DNA of 64,000 bases from CBFFRJ01 sp963530515 (GTDB lineage Bacteria; Pseudomonadota; Gammaproteobacteria; Enterobacterales; Enterobacteriaceae): positions 1 through 64,000 of the forward strand of contig CAUSEC010000025.1 in NCBI GenBank assembly GCA_963530515.1, written 5' to 3'. Every line of letters starts with the position of its first letter. Positions within the stretch are counted from its first letter, which is position 1. This document shows positions 52,543-64,000 of this stretch, piece by piece. The translations under genes were made by a program, and so were the position numbers. The notes under the pieces were generated by a model, which saw only the letters and a program-made list of their open reading frames with translations, searched no databases and had not been told where the DNA came from.

Positions 52543-53907
52543 TCAACGCTCTCTGAACGCCTCGGCCTTCGCCCGTAGAATGGGCTTGAGCAAATACGCG
52601 AGGATCGTTTTCTTGCCGGTAATAATATCCACCGAGGCCACCATGCCGGGAATGATCAGCAACGGCTTCTCGTCGGTGCCAAGGTGGTTTTTATCCGTGC
52701 GCAGGCGAATGACATAGAAACTCTTGCCGTCTTTATCGGTCACGGTGTCCGGGCTTATCTGCTCAAGCTTGCCCGTCAGACCGCCATAGATGGTGTAGTC
52801 GTAGGCGGTGAATTTCACCGTCGCTTCCTGGCCGGGGCGCAAAAAGGCGATGTCCTGCGGGCGAATTTTGGCTTCCACCAGCAGCGTGTCATCCAGCGGG
52901 ACGATCTCCACCAGGTCACTACCCGGCTGGATAACGCCACCGATGGTGTTCACCAGAAGCTGCTGAACCACCCCGCGCACCGGTGATGTCACCAGCGTAC
53001 GGTTGACCCGGTCGGTGATGGCTTTGCCCGACGCCTCTATTTTACTGAGGTCGGTACGCGCCTGGTTGAGCTGCCCCAGCGCATCGCTACGGTAGCGCCC
53101 ACGGGTTTCGCCCACCTTGCTTTCAATCTCCTTGATTGCCGCTTCCGCACGGGGAATGGCGAGCACGACCGAGTCCAGCTGACCCTGAGTTTCCACCCCG
53201 GCACGACGCAGGCGCAGCATCTCGACTTTGGAAATCGCCCCTTTGGCCACCAGCGGCTCAGACATGCTGATTTCCTGCTGCTGCAGCGCCAGGCTGCGGC
53301 GGTACTGAACCAGTTTCCCCTGGAAGTCGAGCAGTTCCTGCTTCTTCTGCACCAGCTGTTCATTAAGCCCATTGATTTCGCTCTGAATACGTTTATTCAC
53401 GCTGGCGAAAAGTTCCATCTCGCCGTTGGCGATATCCGGGGCCTGCTTAATGATTTCCGGCGACAGCGTTAGCTCAGCTGCGTCGTCAAGCTGAGCGGTC
53501 AGACGCTGAATGCGCGCATCCAGTGCCAGCCTGTCCGCCTCGGTCTCCCCGGCATTGGAACGAAAACGGGTGTCATCAAGACGCAGCAGCGGTGCGCCGG
53601 CCTTCACCACCTCGCCTTCGTGGACATACACTTCGGCGATAATCCCGCCTTCGAGGTTCTGAATTTTTTGCAGGCGGGACGAAGGAATAGCCCGCCCTTC
53701 CCCACGCGTCACTTCATCAATTTCCGCAAGCGATGCCCAGACAATCATCGCAATAAAGAACGCGAGAATAGCCCACAGCGTCACACGCACCACCCGTGGT
53801 GCATCATCCAGCAGCGCTTTATTGACTTCATTGGTGGTAAACGCAGACTGTTTCTTATCCCCGGACAGCCAGCCCATCAGGCGGCTAAGCGTATCAACGA
53901 TTCGCAT
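52543..53907 (-). CDS. lapC: LapC-like T1SS membrane-fusion protein
   Basis: A 454-residue HlyD-family adaptor. A cytoplasmic N-terminus of about 40 residues and one membrane helix (VTLWAILAFFIAMIVWASLA) are followed by the lipoyl half QKIQNLEGGIIAEVYVHEGE, a long coiled coil (about 120-320) and a beta-barrel with IPLDDTLLVEAKI-like sequence (VPLDDTLLVEAKIRPQDIAF) and FTAYDYTIYGGLTGKLEQIS. It overlaps the end of lapB by 14 bases. Together with LapB and LapE it should export the LapA-like protein encoded upstream in the same direction. It is the last gene of the run. Confidence 0.92.
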   Translation of the reverse strand: MRIVDTLSRLMGWLSGDKKQSAFTTNEVNKALLDDAPRVVRVTLWAILAFFIAMIVWASLAEIDEVTRGEGRAIPSSRLQKIQNLEGGIIAEVYVHEGEVVKAGAPLLRLDDTRFRSNAGETEADRLALDARIQRLTAQLDDAAELTLSPEIIKQAPDIANGEMELFASVNKRIQSEINGLNEQLVQKKQELLDFQGKLVQYRRSLALQQQEISMSEPLVAKGAISKVEMLRLRRAGVETQGQLDSVVLAIPRAEAAIKEIESKVGETRGRYRSDALGQLNQARTDLSKIEASGKAITDRVNRTLVTSPVRGVVQQLLVNTIGGVIQPGSDLVEIVPLDDTLLVEAKIRPQDIAFLRPGQEATVKFTAYDYTIYGGLTGKLEQISPDTVTDKDGKSFYVIRLRTDKNHLGTDEKPLLIIPGMVASVDIITGKKTILAYLLKPILRAKAEAFRER

Positions 53908-56080
53908 GAATTTGTCCCTTCTTCAGCGCATTCATCACACTCTCTTTCGGGCCGTCGGCGATGATTTTGCCGTTATCGACAATGATCAGACGGTCAACCA
54001 GAGACAGCAGGGACGCACGGTGGGTGACCATCAGCAGCGTCTTGTTGGCGATAACCGGTGCCAGCGCTTTCTTGATCAAATCTTCGCTGGTGTTATCCAT
54101 CGAGCTGGTGGGTTCATCCATCAACAACACGGGCGGATCGAGCAGCAGCGCGCGCGCCAGGGTCACCGCCTGCCGCTGCCCGCCGGAGAGGCTCAACCCA
54201 CGCTCGCCCACCTGCATGTTGTAACCAGAAGGATGACGACGGGCAAACTCGTGCACCCCGGTCAGGGTGGCAACCCGCAGCATGGTTTCATCGTCAACGA
54301 AGCTTGCGCCCACGAGGAGGTTTTCCCGCAGCGTTCCGTTGAACAAGTGAATATCCTGTGGCGCATAGCCGATGTTATGCCGCAGGTCGTGAACATCAAT
54401 CTGACGCACATCAATGCCGTCAATCAGCACGCTGCCGCTGTCAGGCTGGTAAAAGCCCACCAGCAGTTTAGCCAGCGAGCTTTTCCCGGAGCCGCTGCGC
54501 CCGATAATCCCCACCTTCTCGCCCGGCTGAATAGTCAACGACACGTTGCTGAGCGAGGCATACTGATTGCCGGGATAGATAAAGGTCACATCACGCAGCT
54601 CAATCGCCCCCGAAAGGGTCTCGCGCTTAAGCGGCACTTCGCCGTCTTCCACTTCCTGCTCCAGCCCCATCATTCTGTCGATGGTGGATTTGGTCATCCG
54701 CGCACGCTGGTAACGGGTGATCAGGCTGCATAGCTGACCGATGGGCATCATGGCGCGGCGGTGCAGCAGGTAGCAGGCAATCAGCCCGCCCATACTCAGG
54801 TTGCCGCCGATAATGATGTACACCCCGGCGACGATGATCGCCACGCCGCTGGCCTGTTGCAGCCAGGCGGTGAAGTTGACCGCCACGTAGGAGAGCGATT
54901 TGACCCGCAGTTCCAGCTTACTGAGCTGGCTGGTCAGGTGCTCCCATTGATACTGACGCTCGCTCTGGGCGTTATTGATTTTGATGGCATCAAGGCCGGT
55001 CAGCGTTTCCACTAACATGGCCTGCCGCTCGTTAGATAACTGATAGGTTTTTTGCACTCGCGACATCAGCGGACGCTGGATAAGCCAGCTCACCAGCAGC
55101 GCCAGCGGGTAGCAAAGTACGGGGATCAGCACCAGCGGGCCGCCGATCACACCAATCACCAGCAGGATCAGCAGCGTAAACGGAAAGTCGATAAAAGCCG
55201 TCAGCGTCAGCGACGAAAGGAAGTCGCGAATCGACTGGAACTCCTGGAAGTTCTGCGCAAAGCTGCCCACCCGTTTCGGGCGCAGCTTCATCTTCATGCC
55301 CAGCAGCCGTTCGAAAAGCGCGGAGGAAACCACCAGATCGGTCTTTTTTCCCGCCAGATCGAGGCAAATACCGCGCAGGATCTTCAATACAAAATCGAAC
55401 AGAAAAGCAATGCTCACGCCAATGGCCAGCACCCACAGCGTGGCGGTCGCCTGGTTGGGCACCACGCGGTCGTAGACGTTCATCACAAACAGCGGCGCAC
55501 TGAGAGCGACCAGATTAACGAGGAAACTGGCCACGACGGCATCGAGGTAGAGGAATTTCGACAGTTTCAGCGTGTCCTGGAACCACGCGGTGGTGCGCGG
55601 TAGGGTCGCCGTTGGCTGGGCATCAAACTCATGCTCAGGGGAAATAAAAATCGCCCCGCCGCTGTAATGCTCCGCGAGTGCTTCCCGCGACAAGGTGATT
55701 TCGCCGCCTTCGGTTTCGCTCGGCAACAAACGCGCCTGCTGCTGGTCATCCCAGCCCACCAGCACCGCAGCCTGATTGTTTTTCAACAGCAGGATGGCAG
55801 GCAGCGACAGCGCCGTGATATTTTCCAGCTCACGCTGCACCATCCGCGCTTTCAGTCCGGCACGCCCGGCGGCACGCGGGAAAGCATCCAGTGTTAACGA
55901 GTGGGATTCCAGCGGCAGCCCGGTTGTCAGAACGGTGCGGCTGGTGGCGATGTTGTGCAATTTACAGATGATCATCAGTGCATCCAGCAACGGATCATCA
56001 TGACGTTGCCGGGGATCCTGCCTGTCTGCCGCCTGCGGGGAAGCGTCGACGGTTTCAGGCGTGCCAATATCAGGCGTCAT
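53894..56080 (-). CDS. lapB: LapB-like T1SS ABC transporter
   Basis: A 728-residue ABC exporter of the LapB/RTX-transporter type. Residues 25-150 form a C39-like domain in which the catalytic residues are not conserved, the usual state for transporters of long adhesins. Six membrane helices occupy about 170-440. The nucleotide-binding domain shows Walker A VGIIGRSGSGKSSLAKLLVG, Q-loop IGYAPQDIHLF, signature LSLSGGQRQAVTLARALLL, Walker B PVLLMDEPTSSMD and H-loop LMVTHRASL. It starts about 100 bases after lapE and overlaps lapC. It is clearly different from the ABC transporter at 35-37 kb. Confidence 0.93.
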   Translation of the reverse strand: MTPDIGTPETVDASPQAADRQDPRQRHDDPLLDALMIICKLHNIATSRTVLTTGLPLESHSLTLDAFPRAAGRAGLKARMVQRELENITALSLPAILLLKNNQAAVLVGWDDQQQARLLPSETEGGEITLSREALAEHYSGGAIFISPEHEFDAQPTATLPRTTAWFQDTLKLSKFLYLDAVVASFLVNLVALSAPLFVMNVYDRVVPNQATATLWVLAIGVSIAFLFDFVLKILRGICLDLAGKKTDLVVSSALFERLLGMKMKLRPKRVGSFAQNFQEFQSIRDFLSSLTLTAFIDFPFTLLILLVIGVIGGPLVLIPVLCYPLALLVSWLIQRPLMSRVQKTYQLSNERQAMLVETLTGLDAIKINNAQSERQYQWEHLTSQLSKLELRVKSLSYVAVNFTAWLQQASGVAIIVAGVYIIIGGNLSMGGLIACYLLHRRAMMPIGQLCSLITRYQRARMTKSTIDRMMGLEQEVEDGEVPLKRETLSGAIELRDVTFIYPGNQYASLSNVSLTIQPGEKVGIIGRSGSGKSSLAKLLVGFYQPDSGSVLIDGIDVRQIDVHDLRHNIGYAPQDIHLFNGTLRENLLVGASFVDDETMLRVATLTGVHEFARRHPSGYNMQVGERGLSLSGGQRQAVTLARALLLDPPVLLMDEPTSSMDNTSEDLIKKALAPVIANKTLLMVTHRASLLSLVDRLIIVDNGKIIADGPKESVMNALKKGQIHANR

Positions 56081-56182
56081 TCTCTGTCTCGGTGTTCTGC
56101 GAACGCGTGTCGCAGTTAAAAAAATAGAGGGTTACTGCCGGTTATGATGCCGGAAATAACCCCGTCAGCCTTCACTACTGTC

Positions 56183-57532
56183 TTACTTTAATTCTGGCAA
56201 TTCAACCTGGGTGCGCTGAGCACTGTCGAGCGGCTCGGCGGCGGAAGGTGCCTGAATATTCATGCTTTTCAGCAACTCACCGGTACGGGCGTTAATGCGG
56301 TAAGAGGTAAACATATCCACAAACAGCAGTTCGACGTAGCGACGCTGGGCACTGAACACTTCGTTTTCACTGTCGAGCATATCGAGCAAGGTACGGTCAC
56401 CCAGGTTGAACTGCTCCTGGTAAGCGCTGCGAACCGTGACGCTGCGATCGGCATATTCTTTGGCGATCGGCACCTGCTGTGCGGCGTTATTACGCGCGTT
56501 CCAGGCCAGACGCAGCTCTTCGTTTAACTGGCGCAGGGCGTTGTTTTTGACATCCTGCGCTTCCTGCATTTTGTAGGCATAGGAGGTCAGTGTGGCCTGA
56601 TCGCTCCCGCCGTTGTACAGGTTGTAGCGCATACGCACCATCGCCTGCCACTCCTGGTTGTGCCCGCGCGTGCCGTCGATATTGTTATCCATCGTGCGAC
56701 CGACTTCGACGTTAACATTCGGGTAGAAGCGCGATTTTGCCGCCTCATACTGCTGGCGAGTGGCTTCCACGTCGGCATCAGCCTGTTTGAGCAGCGGACT
56801 GTTGGTCAGCATCACTGAACGTGCAGCGGCCAGTGAGTCCGGGACGGCAATCTTGCCAGGCATGATGAGTGTGTCCGGTTCTTTGCCGGTGACGCTCTCA
56901 TAGTTGGCGCGGGAATCTTCAAGATTGGTTTGCTCGGTAATCAGGTTATTGCGCGCCTGCGCCAGACGGGCTTCTGCCTGGTCGTAATCCGCCTGGCGGC
57001 CCACGCCCTGGGTGGTGCGCAGCTTGATCTGGTCGAACACGCGTTCGTGATTTTTCAGGTTATCTTCCGCAAGCTTAACCATTTGCTCGCGCATTAAGAC
57101 GTCAAGGTAGCTCTGGATGGTCTGTAATGCAGTGGTTTCACTGGTGTTCAGTACCGTAAAAGCGCGGGAATTGACCGTCGCTTTCTGCCGTGCCACTTCG
57201 CTGCTGGTGGCGAAACCGTTAAACACGTTCTGCGTGAGGTTGATGGCGGATTCGCTGCGGTTCAGGTTGCGCTGATGATCGCCTGCCGCACGGGTGGTGG
57301 CGTTATCGGTTTGCTCCCAGCCGGTACCGGCGGTGAGATCCAGCGACGGTAAATAGCCCCCTTTCGCAGCCCGAAGATCCTGATCCGCAGAATAACGGCT
57401 GTTCGCCGACGCATTCACCTGCGGGTGCCATAACAGGCCATCTTTCACTGCCTGTTCCAGGGTCGTTGCCTGGCTTTGTGTCGCGCACAGCGTCAGCGCT
57501 GCGCCCATCATTAACTGGCTACCAAATTTCAT
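56183..57532 (-). CDS. lapE: LapE-like TolC-family outer-membrane factor
   Basis: A 449-residue TolC-family protein with a Sec signal peptide (SQLMMGAALTLCATQSQA) and two OEP repeats: QAVKDGLLWHPQVNASANSR and later SVMLTNSPLLKQADADVEAT, AAKSRFYPNVNVEVGRTMDN. The ATG at 57532 has AAAGGA seven bases upstream; the longer frame to 57613 is not supported. The reading frame is intact, in contrast with the frameshifted homologue in the first T1SS operon, so it may be able to serve both exporters. The carboxy end (SAAEPLDSAQRTQVELPELK) is periplasmic. Confidence 0.93.
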   Translation of the reverse strand: MKFGSQLMMGAALTLCATQSQATTLEQAVKDGLLWHPQVNASANSRYSADQDLRAAKGGYLPSLDLTAGTGWEQTDNATTRAAGDHQRNLNRSESAINLTQNVFNGFATSSEVARQKATVNSRAFTVLNTSETTALQTIQSYLDVLMREQMVKLAEDNLKNHERVFDQIKLRTTQGVGRQADYDQAEARLAQARNNLITEQTNLEDSRANYESVTGKEPDTLIMPGKIAVPDSLAAARSVMLTNSPLLKQADADVEATRQQYEAAKSRFYPNVNVEVGRTMDNNIDGTRGHNQEWQAMVRMRYNLYNGGSDQATLTSYAYKMQEAQDVKNNALRQLNEELRLAWNARNNAAQQVPIAKEYADRSVTVRSAYQEQFNLGDRTLLDMLDSENEVFSAQRRYVELLFVDMFTSYRINARTGELLKSMNIQAPSAAEPLDSAQRTQVELPELK

Positions 57533-57676
57533 TCTGTCATCCTTTCCGTCATGTCCCCGGTGAGGGTCAACCTTCACCGGCGAAAATGCCACGAGACCCA
57601 AAAATAAATGCATCCTGGCGATTTTGTTTTCGGACGAGGTCCTTCGTCCGATTTGAATTCACATCGAGAGAGTTAC

Positions 57677-57705
57677 CGCGCAGCGCCCCGGCAGGGCACT
57701 GCGCG
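57677..57705 (-). other. Stable hairpin between the LapA-like gene and lapE
   Basis: CGCGCAG (57677-57683) and CTGCGCG (57699-57705) pair, with an inner GCCC/GGGC extension. On the minus strand it follows the LapA-like stop by a few bases and has no T-run behind it. It may be an attenuator or RNA-stabilising element that sets more substrate mRNA than exporter mRNA. Confidence 0.5.
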
Positions 57706-57713
57706 GCAGGCTA

Positions 57714-61871
<4,158 letters not shown>

Positions 61872-62081
61872 GTGTAGTTCCCTCGTTCTTGTTCTCGCCT
61901 AATCCATCCATAGTTCCGGCATAGAATGTTAAAAGAGAATTTAATTAGAATGATTAATACAACACGTAACAAAAGTGACTAAAGCACGTTTCGGCAGAGC
62001 ATTTATTGATGCCGCTTCGCTTAAAGTGCTTATATTAATAGATGGCGCGCATGAATAGTAGTGTGGAAAGGGTGTTTGAAT

Positions 62082-62107
62082 AAAAAAAAGGGCTTTGTCA
62101 AGAGCCC
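62082..62107 (-). terminator. Rho-independent terminator of the lapD transcript
   Basis: On the minus strand GGGCT, an eight-base loop and AGCCC (62107-62090) are followed by eight T residues (62089-62082). It ends the lapD and small-protein transcript before the LapA-like gene. The remaining 210 bases up to 61872 are AT-rich, contain no gene, and should hold a separate promoter for the LapA-like operon. Confidence 0.75.
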
Positions 62108-62149
62108 CTCAACAGTACATCATATATACTGACGAAAAATTATAATTAT

Positions 62150-62491
62150 CTAGATAATGACATCGTCGTCATCAGGAATTAATCCTTCCAGACCACTTAA
62201 TGAACGGCGCGCCTGGGCACGATTGGTCAGTTTATTTTGTGCGACCAGAGGCAAATCAGTAATACTAATGACACCTTTACTCATCAGAACCTCAATAAGA
62301 TCCTCAAGTACACGGACCATATCCAGGTCACTCTGCCGAAGTTGCAGCAGCGATGCTTCACGAATTTCCCGCAGCCGAACCCACTCGTCTATCTCAGGGG
62401 TACAGATATCATTCTGTTCGGTCATTGTACGAAAGGGAGCCATTTCAACCTGAATAATGCGTCCCTGTGCATCACGCTCTATGTAATACAT
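62150..62491 (-). CDS. Small conserved protein of Lap loci (misnamed tryptophan-synthase-like)
   Basis: A 113-residue cytoplasmic protein (MYYIERDAQGRIIQVEMAPF, then RQSDLDMVRVLEDLIEVLMS and KGVISITDLPLVAQNKLTNR). Very similar proteins in pseudomonads carry the label tryptophan synthase subunit beta-like, although they are far too short to be TrpB and lack its PLP lysine region. I regard that label as an annotation artefact. The third Met (62491) has AAGG at good distance. The gene sits 26 bases after the lapD stop and before a terminator, so it is cotranscribed with lapD. The conserved Leu-rich helix suggests protein binding. Function unknown. Confidence 0.72.
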   Translation of the reverse strand: MYYIERDAQGRIIQVEMAPFRTMTEQNDICTPEIDEWVRLREIREASLLQLRQSDLDMVRVLEDLIEVLMSKGVISITDLPLVAQNKLTNRAQARRSLSGLEGLIPDDDDVII

Positions 62492-62517
62492 ATTCATCAT
62501 CCTTTAAATAGGAGTGG

Positions 62518-64000
62518 TTAATTTTTAACCAGCGTACTGGCATCCGCAAAATAGCGCCCCATTGCACCGTGTAAGCCAATTTTTTCAAGAATGGCTAATT
62601 CTCCTGCCGTTTCGACGCGTTCCGCAATTAAGGGCAGATTAATTTGCCGGGTGGCCCAATAAATGGCCTCAATAAACAGTTTTTTATCTTCTTCGCTATC
62701 AATATTGCGAATATAACTGCCATCGACTTTAATCCAGGCAAGACCCCATTGCGGTAAATTTCCGATAAGGTGGAATCGGCCACCAAAGTGCTGAATGCCA
62801 AGGCGACAGCCCAGTTCTTTAAGCCGGCTGACCAGAATATTGACCCGTTCTGCATCGGGAAGCTCGTTTTCGTCCAGCTCCAGGGTCAGGCGGGACGCCA
62901 GCTGCGGCGCGTTTCTCAGGGGTTGCAGGAGCGCATTCAGACTTTGATCATCAGCCACACTCGCCCCACTGATGCTCAGCGCCAGCGGCCTGGATGATTT
63001 TTCCATCTCACTCAGCGTTTGCTGCAACATCACGATATCCATACGACGGCTCAGATCGAGGCGATGGATCCACGGCATAAAGCGCCCGGCGGGCACCAGC
63101 TCGCCGCTCTGGGTTCGGATACGGGCAAGGATCTTGTGGTGCAGGACGACATGCGCGTTGTTGCACTGGTAGACCGGCTGCGAAAACAGCTCGAAAGCGC
63201 CGTTGGTCAGCACCGCATCAAGACGGGTGTACCAGCTGTGGTGATCTTCTTCGCTGTCGCTCGCCGACGCGGTGTCCTGACTGGCAAAAATACGCATCTC
63301 GGTTTCTGCCATCGCCAGTGCCTGGTCCGCCTGCATCAGAACGGTTTGCGGTTTGTCTCCAACGTGGAAGGGGACCAGCGAGAAATGGGCGATTGGGCTA
63401 ACGTCGCTCATGCCCGTTTCCGCCAGCGCTTTGAGCTGCGTGCTGAGGGTGTTGCTCAGGTTTTCCAGCTCCTGCGACAGGATCTGTGGCGCAATAATGG
63501 CGAATTCCCCGCCGCGCACACGGGCCAAAAAGCCTTCGTACTGGAAATAGTGGCTTTGTAAGCCGGTGAGAATATCTGCCACTGCGGTCAGTAGCTGGTC
63601 CGTTTTTGCTCCCCCCAGACGCTGGTTCATGCCCATCAGATCTTGCACACGCAGCAGCAGCAGGTGGCCTGAGGCATTCTCTTCATCGCTCAAACGAGAC
63701 TGCAAGTGCATATCAAAGGCACGGCGATTGTGTAAACCCGTCAGGCTATCGTGGTAGGCCTCCTGGCGTAACGATTCGCTGCGCTGCGCCTGCTCGCTGA
63801 ACAACACTTTAAGCTGCGTGACCATCAGGTTAGTCGCCTCAACCACGCGGCGCAGTTCAGGGGTTTTCGGCAGCGCCGAGACGTTCCGGAATTCGCGGCG
63901 ACAAATCGCCATGGCCTGGCCCACAATATAGTTAAGCGGCCTCAGGAGGCGACGCAGCAATAATGTCACCCCCAGGACGCACAGCAGGCTACAGCCGGTG
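62518..64000 (-). CDS. lapD: LapD-like c-di-GMP receptor with degenerate GGDEF and EAL (5' part outside)
   Basis: At least 493 codons are present; the frame continues beyond 64000. At the edge is a membrane helix (LLCVLGVTLLLRRLL) and a HAMP-like linker. A GGDEF domain follows (YHDSLTGLHNRRAFDMHLQS) whose signature reads RVRGGEFAII instead of GGDEF. The EAL domain has LHHKILARI in place of EAL, and later FGGRFHLIGNLPQWGLAWIK and AERVETAGELAILEKIGLHG. Loss of both catalytic motifs with domains otherwise intact is the pattern of LapD, which binds c-di-GMP and sequesters the periplasmic protease LapG. A lapG gene would be expected just outside the window. It stands upstream of the LapA-like substrate in the same direction. 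Confidence 0.87.
   Translation of the reverse strand, partial: TGCSLLCVLGVTLLLRRLLRPLNYIVGQAMAICRREFRNVSALPKTPELRRVVEATNLMVTQLKVLFSEQAQRSESLRQEAYHDSLTGLHNRRAFDMHLQSRLSDEENASGHLLLLRVQDLMGMNQRLGGAKTDQLLTAVADILTGLQSHYFQYEGFLARVRGGEFAIIAPQILSQELENLSNTLSTQLKALAETGMSDVSPIAHFSLVPFHVGDKPQTVLMQADQALAMAETEMRIFASQDTASASDSEEDHHSWYTRLDAVLTNGAFELFSQPVYQCNNAHVVLHHKILARIRTQSGELVPAGRFMPWIHRLDLSRRMDIVMLQQTLSEMEKSSRPLALSISGASVADDQSLNALLQPLRNAPQLASRLTLELDENELPDAERVNILVSRLKELGCRLGIQHFGGRFHLIGNLPQWGLAWIKVDGSYIRNIDSEEDKKLFIEAIYWATRQINLPLIAERVETAGELAILEKIGLHGAMGRYFADASTLVKN

Noticed and set aside
62150..62491. Tryptophan synthase beta subunit
   Set aside because: At 113 residues it lacks the PLP lysine region and the fold of TrpB; similarity is only to other small proteins that carry this label.

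Overview
The window looks like part of an Enterobacterales chromosome, probably Enterobacteriaceae near Enterobacter or Klebsiella. Codon use, the CP4-type prophage genes, a PhoP-type promoter and the IS3-family elements all fit this. The genus cannot be fixed from the sequence alone. The left 21 kb is accessory DNA built from successive insertions and deletions. The right 43 kb is dominated by two separate type I secretion (T1SS) adhesin loci with ordinary transport and regulatory genes between them.

Layout. (1) 1-7160: a shortened heat-resistance locus of the LHR/tLST type (HTH protein, small heat-shock protein, ClpK/ClpG disaggregase, PsiE, M48 protease). Broken genes lie between its members and an IS66 remnant lies upstream. 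(2) 7160-10090: two IS3-family elements flanking the remnant of a GNAT toxin. (3) 10091-16600: a CP4/P4-like island with an AlpA-like protein, two AT-rich genes of unknown function (one with zinc knuckles and an HNH-like core), a GTPase, a WYL regulator, YkfF, an antirestriction protein, a truncated RadC-like gene and a frameshifted integrase fragment. (4) 16680-21740: a decayed type I restriction locus. It has an intact hsdS, an hsdR-hsdM deletion fusion, a PD-(D/E)XK-type nuclease gene, an ankyrin gene and a small gene with a possible nuclease core, followed by a yefM-yoeB toxin-antitoxin pair with a palindromic operator.

(5) 21882-38619, minus strand: one compact operon encoding an outer-membrane factor (frameshifted), a T1SS ABC transporter, a membrane-fusion protein, a 3032-residue adhesin and a TPR-sulfotransferase. 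The sulfotransferase start overlaps the adhesin stop. (6) 39269-50684: an HNH nuclease, an Lrp-type regulator, an EamA exporter, a sulfur module (ArsR-type persulfide sensor plus two YeeE/YedE half-transporters), a P-type ATPase behind a near-consensus PhoP promoter, and a two-gene RND pump. (7) 50946-52382: an AT-rich SGNH-hydrolase-like gene. (8) 52543-64000, minus strand: a Lap-type system with LapC, LapB, LapE, a LapA-like substrate, a small conserved protein and a LapD-like degenerate GGDEF/EAL receptor that runs off the window.

The two strongest candidates for undescribed biology are the two secreted proteins. The Lap substrate has a LapA-style retention module with a TAAG motif, but its body is about 668 residues of Asp alternating with Ala or Ser, with no recognisable Ig or RTX repeats. 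It therefore looks like a releasable polyanionic stalk under c-di-GMP control. The first operon couples a giant cadherin-like adhesin to a PAPS-dependent sulfotransferase in overlapping reading frames, which suggests that the adhesin or a linked surface molecule is sulfated. Both functional readings are inference.
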